Position numbers and translations under genes: made by a program
The notes under the pieces: model-generated
What the model was told of the DNA's origin: nothing
Database searches by the model: none
Seen by the model: the letters and a program-made list of their open reading frames with translations, nothing else
Assembly: GCA_036939355.1 (NCBI GenBank)
Contig: JALLAP010000084.1
Coordinates: 1-29,224, forward strand
Direction of reading: 5' to 3'
DNA: 29,224 bases
Source of the DNA: Thalassiosira profunda
Taxonomy: Eukaryota; Bacillariophyta; Thalassiosirophyceae; Thalassiosirales; Thalassiosiraceae
Shown: one piece after another, positions 26,000 through 29,224 of the stretch
Layout of the letters: each line of letters starts with the position of its first letter
Numbering within the stretch: the stretch's first letter is position 1

Positions 26000-26902
26000 A
26001 TGAAAGTCTCCATTGCAACGATTGCAATCCTCGCGGGCGCCGCCGAGGCGTTCGCGCCGGGCCGCCAGATCCAGCCGCTCGCCCGGCACCAGCAGCAGCG
26101 GCCGACGTCCGAGCTGCACCTCTTCTCAAAGGTGAAGAACCTTTTCAACCTGGACAAATTTGACCGCATGGTGAAGAAGAATTTCCCCGGCGCCATCTCC
26201 AACAAGGATCTGTCCAAGAGGGTCGTGAAAGCGCTGGAAAAGAAGGGCTTCACACCAGACAATACGCTGTTGGCCACGTCGGTGTGCGCGGACGAGCTCG
26301 CCCGCGTGTTGGAAGACGAGTTCGTGGACATTTACGGCACGAACTTCAACCTTGGTGGCCTCTCGGGATTTCCCTTCGCGGGCAACACCGGCTGGGGCGC
26401 CATGAGTGCGCACGTCCCGGACGATGGGTATTGCCTCACCATTCACGGCCCACATGTGGGCATCACGAAGGACGGGCAGATTGGGAAGGTCGAGCGGTCG
26501 GGCATCGCCCTCGTCGATAGCTGCTGCGGATCCGCCATCGCGGCCAGCAACTACCTCGCCGGCATCACGGAGGGCTTCGCGAGCGTCAACCCGGCCATCC
26601 AAAAGTTCTCGGACTTCCAGCAGGGGGCGGTCCAGGAGCTGATTCTCCCCCACGGGAAGCGGCTGAGCGAGGCGAAGAACTTGATGAAGGAGCTTCCTTA
26701 CGCCTTGTACGATTCTCAGGATGTTATGGTCACGGACATTGTCAACACCGGCAAGGGGAGCATCAAGAAGGGATTGGCAGTGCTGGGAGGCATTCAGATC
26801 AATACGGGGCCGGACACGGACGATTACTTCCACCCCCTCAAATTTGATTATTACGACGAGAACGGAGAGCTCGTCGCGGATTTGCTGTACAAGTTGAAGT
26901 GA
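26000..26902 (+). CDS. LCIB-family (theta-type) carbonic anhydrase, copy 3
   Basis: 300 aa, single exon. It shares all family motifs with copies 1 and 2: VCADELAR, AHVPDDG, HGPHVGI, SCCGSAIAA, FSDFQQGAVQELILP and LGGIQINTGPDTDDYFHPL. The leader is MKVSIATIAILAGAAEA|FAPGRQ, a clear plastid-type bipartite signal, with a different spacer (PLARHQQQRPTSELHLFSKVKNLF) from the other copies. It has NFNLGGLSGFPFAGNTGWGAMS and ends YKLK, close to copy 1, so copies 1 and 3 look like nearer relatives than copy 2. It lies 21 kb from the other pair and is convergent with the light-harvesting gene. Function: zinc-dependent CO2/bicarbonate interconversion, inferred from family. Confidence 0.88.
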   Translation: MKVSIATIAILAGAAEAFAPGRQIQPLARHQQQRPTSELHLFSKVKNLFNLDKFDRMVKKNFPGAISNKDLSKRVVKALEKKGFTPDNTLLATSVCADELARVLEDEFVDIYGTNFNLGGLSGFPFAGNTGWGAMSAHVPDDGYCLTIHGPHVGITKDGQIGKVERSGIALVDSCCGSAIAASNYLAGITEGFASVNPAIQKFSDFQQGAVQELILPHGKRLSEAKNLMKELPYALYDSQDVMVTDIVNTGKGSIKKGLAVLGGIQINTGPDTDDYFHPLKFDYYDENGELVADLLYKLK

Positions 26903-27114
26903 AGAGGAGTTTTGGCTAAACACTTCATTTTTGGAGGGATTGGGAGATCGGACAACCTAATAGGCAAAGGCGTGCTGGGCCCTAGGCTCGGGAACGCTCA
27001 CAAATTATTTGTATCATAAGCGGTAACACTCACACCTTCCTGAGTCAATGCTCAGAAACACACTTTCGATTCATAGCTAATAACTTTGTACAGCGATCAC
27101 ACGTATCATCCAAA

Positions 27115-27783
27115 TTAGAGAAGCGACTTGAAGAAGAACGGCGTCTCGTCCGTGACCGGGCTGCGGTAAAGGGCCTCCTGCACAACGTAGCCCAAGATAG
27201 CCATCATCGCAATTCTTCCGTGTTTAATTTCCTTCGTTTGCATGGCCGCAATTCCCTCCTTATCCTCCGGCATCAGTCCAAGCGGGTCGAAGCCGCAGTC
27301 TCCCGGGACGTACGCCTTTCCCTTCTCCTCCTTCGTCTCCTTGTTCGAGAGCTCCGCCAGTCCGGCAATCGAGGCGACAATGACCCAGTAATCCGGCTCG
27401 ATCTTGTCCAATCCGCCGTTGAGGAGCGAGGGGCTCGAGCCGGTGCTGGTGAGGGCGGGCTCAAGGCCGAGGACTCCCGCAATGCTCTTGTCCCAAAGCT
27501 CGGCGAGCGGCCACCCAACGGCGGCGAGCATTGCCAGACGTGAGTGCTTGATTTCGGCCTCGCGCATCGTCAGGAGAGAATCCTTGTCGGCGCCTCCAAA
27601 GCCGAAGGGATCGAAGCCCACGTCGCCCGGGAGGGTGCCGTCGAGGAGCTTCGGTCGGGGCGCGAAGGGAAGAGCTTGCGACTTCTCATCCGACATGGAA
27701 AGGGAGGTGGATTGGCGGGCCGCCGGGGCGGGCGCGAACGCGGCGGCGGAGCCGGCGAGGAGGGAGGCGAGGGCGATCTTCAT
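27115..27783 (-). CDS. Chlorophyll a/c-type light-harvesting protein (FCP/LHC family)
   Basis: 222 aa from ATG 27783, preceded by seven in-frame codons with another ATG. The leader MKIALASLLAGSAAA|FAPAPAARQS is a textbook stramenopile plastid signal. The mature protein opens with LPGDVGFDPFGF. Helix 1 has EAEIKHSRLAMLAAVGWPLAE (chlorophyll-ligand motif E77..H80-x-R82), there is a middle helix around IEPDYWVIVASIAGL, and helix 3 has TKEIKHGRIAMMAILGYVVQE (E185..H188-x-R190). The second GFDPLG motif precedes helix 3. It binds chlorophyll and carotenoid in the thylakoid. The exact subfamily is not assigned. The gene is divergent from a small two-helix membrane protein across 237 bp. Confidence 0.93.
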   Translation of the reverse strand: MKIALASLLAGSAAAFAPAPAARQSTSLSMSDEKSQALPFAPRPKLLDGTLPGDVGFDPFGFGGADKDSLLTMREAEIKHSRLAMLAAVGWPLAELWDKSIAGVLGLEPALTSTGSSPSLLNGGLDKIEPDYWVIVASIAGLAELSNKETKEEKGKAYVPGDCGFDPLGLMPEDKEGIAAMQTKEIKHGRIAMMAILGYVVQEALYRSPVTDETPFFFKSLL

Positions 27784-28020
27784 GGTGGCGGCAGCGGAAT
27801 GCAAATTGTGCGCGAGAGAGGCGAGAGAGCGAGTTGCAAAAAAAGTGAGTCAGTCGTCAGTCCGTGCGTGGCGGCGGCCGCGCCGCCAAGGCCGCCAAGC
27901 TCAGAAATCCGTCGAGTCGTCACCGCCACGCCGACCGCCGACCGAATGGCGCCGTCCACCCGCCTGCCCCTGGCGTAGGTATGGTGCTCGTAAGGTGCAC
28001 CGACGCCACAAACTGAGAGC
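27784..28020. promoter_or_regulatory. Bidirectional promoter, light-harvesting gene and two-helix protein
   Basis: The 237 bp separate two divergent start codons. TTGCAA lies at 27834-27839, and ATTTGCAT (sense of the light-harvesting gene) lies close to its start. Co-regulation is an inference from the shared spacer. Confidence 0.5.
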
Positions 28021-28611
28021 ATGAGATGCCAACACAGTGCACGAGCGATGCTGGCGACGCTTCCGCTTGCCAGATCGCACAGTCGCGCAGCCTTCGTCCA
28101 TCGCTCTTCAATTTCGTCGCCGTCAATAAATGGAGCGAGGTCCAATTGCAACCGCACCTCCAGGGTAGCCGCGCCGCGCATGTCGATGGATACCGCGCCC
28201 GCATTCTCTGGCATTGGATCCAACGTCATCGCAGCAGCAGACGCGGCAATTGCTCCGTTGCAGGATACCACGCAACCCACTGAACAGCTGAGCGCCACCA
28301 CAACGGTTGTCGTCTTCATCGTCGGCATTATTCCCTTCGTGTGGGCGACGTATGAATTCTGGCGGCGAATTGCCGTGGGCGCCTCGTTCGGCACGGGATC
28401 TGATTCGGTGGTCATTCCCTCTCCGTTTGAGGAGGGCGAAGACGATTTGATTGCGATTGGAGAAGATGGCAACCCCATGTCTTCGAGGGGTCGGAGGACT
28501 CTGGATCGCGGAGCTTTGACTGTGGCATATGTATTATTTGCTGTGGCTGGTGGGTCCGTGGCGATTGCAATTGCAAGTGTGTTGATGGGACCGGCACCGC
28601 CAATGTCGTGA
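28021..28611 (+). CDS. Two-helix membrane protein, possibly plastid
   Basis: 196 aa from ATG 28021; ATG 28048 is an alternative. The first 55 residues are Arg/Ser/Ala-rich without acidic residues, like a transit region, with RAAF at 22-25. Helix 1 is about residues 93-111 ([19 protein letters not shown]). A conserved-looking loop follows ([20 protein letters not shown], acidic [18 protein letters not shown]), then helix 2 at about 166-189. The family is not recognised. The shared promoter with a light-harvesting gene suggests a thylakoid role, but this is only context. Stop TGA at 28609-28611. Confidence 0.6.
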   Translation: MRCQHSARAMLATLPLARSHSRAAFVHRSSISSPSINGARSNCNRTSRVAAPRMSMDTAPAFSGIGSNVIAAADAAIAPLQDTTQPTEQLSATTTVVVFIVGIIPFVWATYEFWRRIAVGASFGTGSDSVVIPSPFEEGEDDLIAIGEDGNPMSSRGRRTLDRGALTVAYVLFAVAGGSVAIAIASVLMGPAPPMS

Positions 28612-28754
28612 TAGCAACAGTCAATCGCCACATTAGATGTGAAGAAGACCTTTTGGCACATTCTCTACATTTTCCAGCCAGCTCTACATCTGCGTAATTG
28701 CTTTCGACTTCTCCCTCGCCCGAAGCCAAAGCAACGGGCTGTCTTTTTTGCTTC

Positions 28755-29224
28755 CTACTTTCCATCCCCGCTCCCATTGTCCTCCTCCGACCAATGTCCC
28801 CCGGTCGAATTGCTCAATGCCCTCCCGTGCTCGATCCTCTCCCGCACCGTATTCCTCCGATTCGTCTGCCGTTGCTCCCACCGCTCCGCGCGGTGGCTGG
28901 CCTTCTCCCGCATCGCTTCCTCCCGTCCGTCCACGCTCCCGTAGCTCTCCTCCGACCAATGCCCGCCGGTGGCGTTGCTCAGCGCCTTACCGTGCTCGAT
29001 CCTGTCTCGCACGGTCTTGCGTCGGTTCGTCTGCCGTCGCCCCCAAAGCTCCGCGCGGTGGACCGCCTTATCTTTCTTTGCTTCGTCGGTTTCTTCCACT
29101 TCCGTCGGCCAGGTGTTGCCGTGCGTGTCCGACAGGGAGTGCCCAGATTCGAGGCGGCGCTTCATCGATGCCTTGCGGCGGAGCGAGCGGGAGCGGTGGT
29201 GGTCTGCATCGAGGTCGTCCTCAT
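28755..29224 (-). CDS. Repeat protein, 5' end outside the window
   Basis: The frame is open from the stop at 28755-28757 to the window edge at 29224, so the start is missing. The visible part is about 155 aa, highly charged, and built from units of about 52 residues. Two are clear, each reading H-R-A-E-x-W..RQTNRR-(K/N)-TVR-(D/E)-RIEHG-(K/R)-ALSN-(A/S)-TGGHWSEE; a weaker third copy upstream has SGHSLSDTHGNTWPTE. No signal peptide or membrane segment is seen. Function unknown; the repeat suggests a scaffold or binding array. The DNA copies differ at many third positions, so the repeat is not recent. Confidence 0.55.
   Translation of the reverse strand, partial: EDDLDADHHRSRSLRRKASMKRRLESGHSLSDTHGNTWPTEVEETDEAKKDKAVHRAELWGRRQTNRRKTVRDRIEHGKALSNATGGHWSEESYGSVDGREEAMREKASHRAERWEQRQTNRRNTVRERIEHGRALSNSTGGHWSEEDNGSGDGK

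Noticed and set aside
1..29224. CRISPR arrays, bacterial operons, insertion sequences, rRNA
   Set aside because: No regularly spaced repeats, no transposase motifs, and introns with organellar leaders show a eukaryotic nuclear sequence.

Overview
The window looks like nuclear DNA of a photosynthetic stramenopile, possibly a pelagophyte-like alga. Genes are GC-rich, lie close together on both strands, and carry short GT-AG introns of about 77-224 nt. Several products begin with a signal peptide followed by an -A|F(A/Q/T)- junction, as in the bipartite plastid-targeting leaders of red-lineage complex plastids. There is a fucoxanthin-chlorophyll-type light-harvesting gene, a flagellar CFAP58-like gene and a eukaryotic proteasome subunit. 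The taxon is an inference; no rRNA or other marker is present.

Layout. 1-1.7 kb: a leucine-rich-repeat protein with a frame break. 2-4.7 kb: two divergently transcribed LCIB-family (theta-type) carbonic anhydrase genes sharing a 568-bp spacer. 5.2-7.3 kb: a cysteine-rich secreted protein with a disturbed exon structure, and a type II membrane protein. 7.35-13.6 kb: an antibiotic-biosynthesis-monooxygenase-fold protein (three exons, plastid leader), divergent from a pyrroline-5-carboxylate reductase (P5CR) gene. The P5CR gene is split at its GSG|PAY motif by about 4.1 kb that holds a signal peptidase I gene and an unrecognised ~985-aa ORF ending in two SUMO-interaction-like motifs. 13.7-16.4 kb: CFAP58-like coiled coil. 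16.8-18.3 kb: auxilin-like J-domain protein with a DIX-like N-terminus. 19-20.7 kb: a small cysteine-rich secreted protein and a tail-anchored protein. 21.2-23.4 kb: proteasome beta-3 and a multi-pass membrane protein. 23.8-24.8 kb: a decayed alpha/beta-hydrolase. 25-29.2 kb: a hypothetical protein, a third LCIB-family gene, a light-harvesting protein divergent from a small two-helix membrane protein, and the 3' part of a repeat protein running off the window.

Functional theme. Three LCIB-type carbonic anhydrases with plastid-type leaders, plus a light-harvesting gene, point to carbon concentration and photosynthesis. The best leads for something undescribed are the P5CR interruption with its cargo, and short motifs shared between introns of unrelated genes (a possible trace of introner spread).
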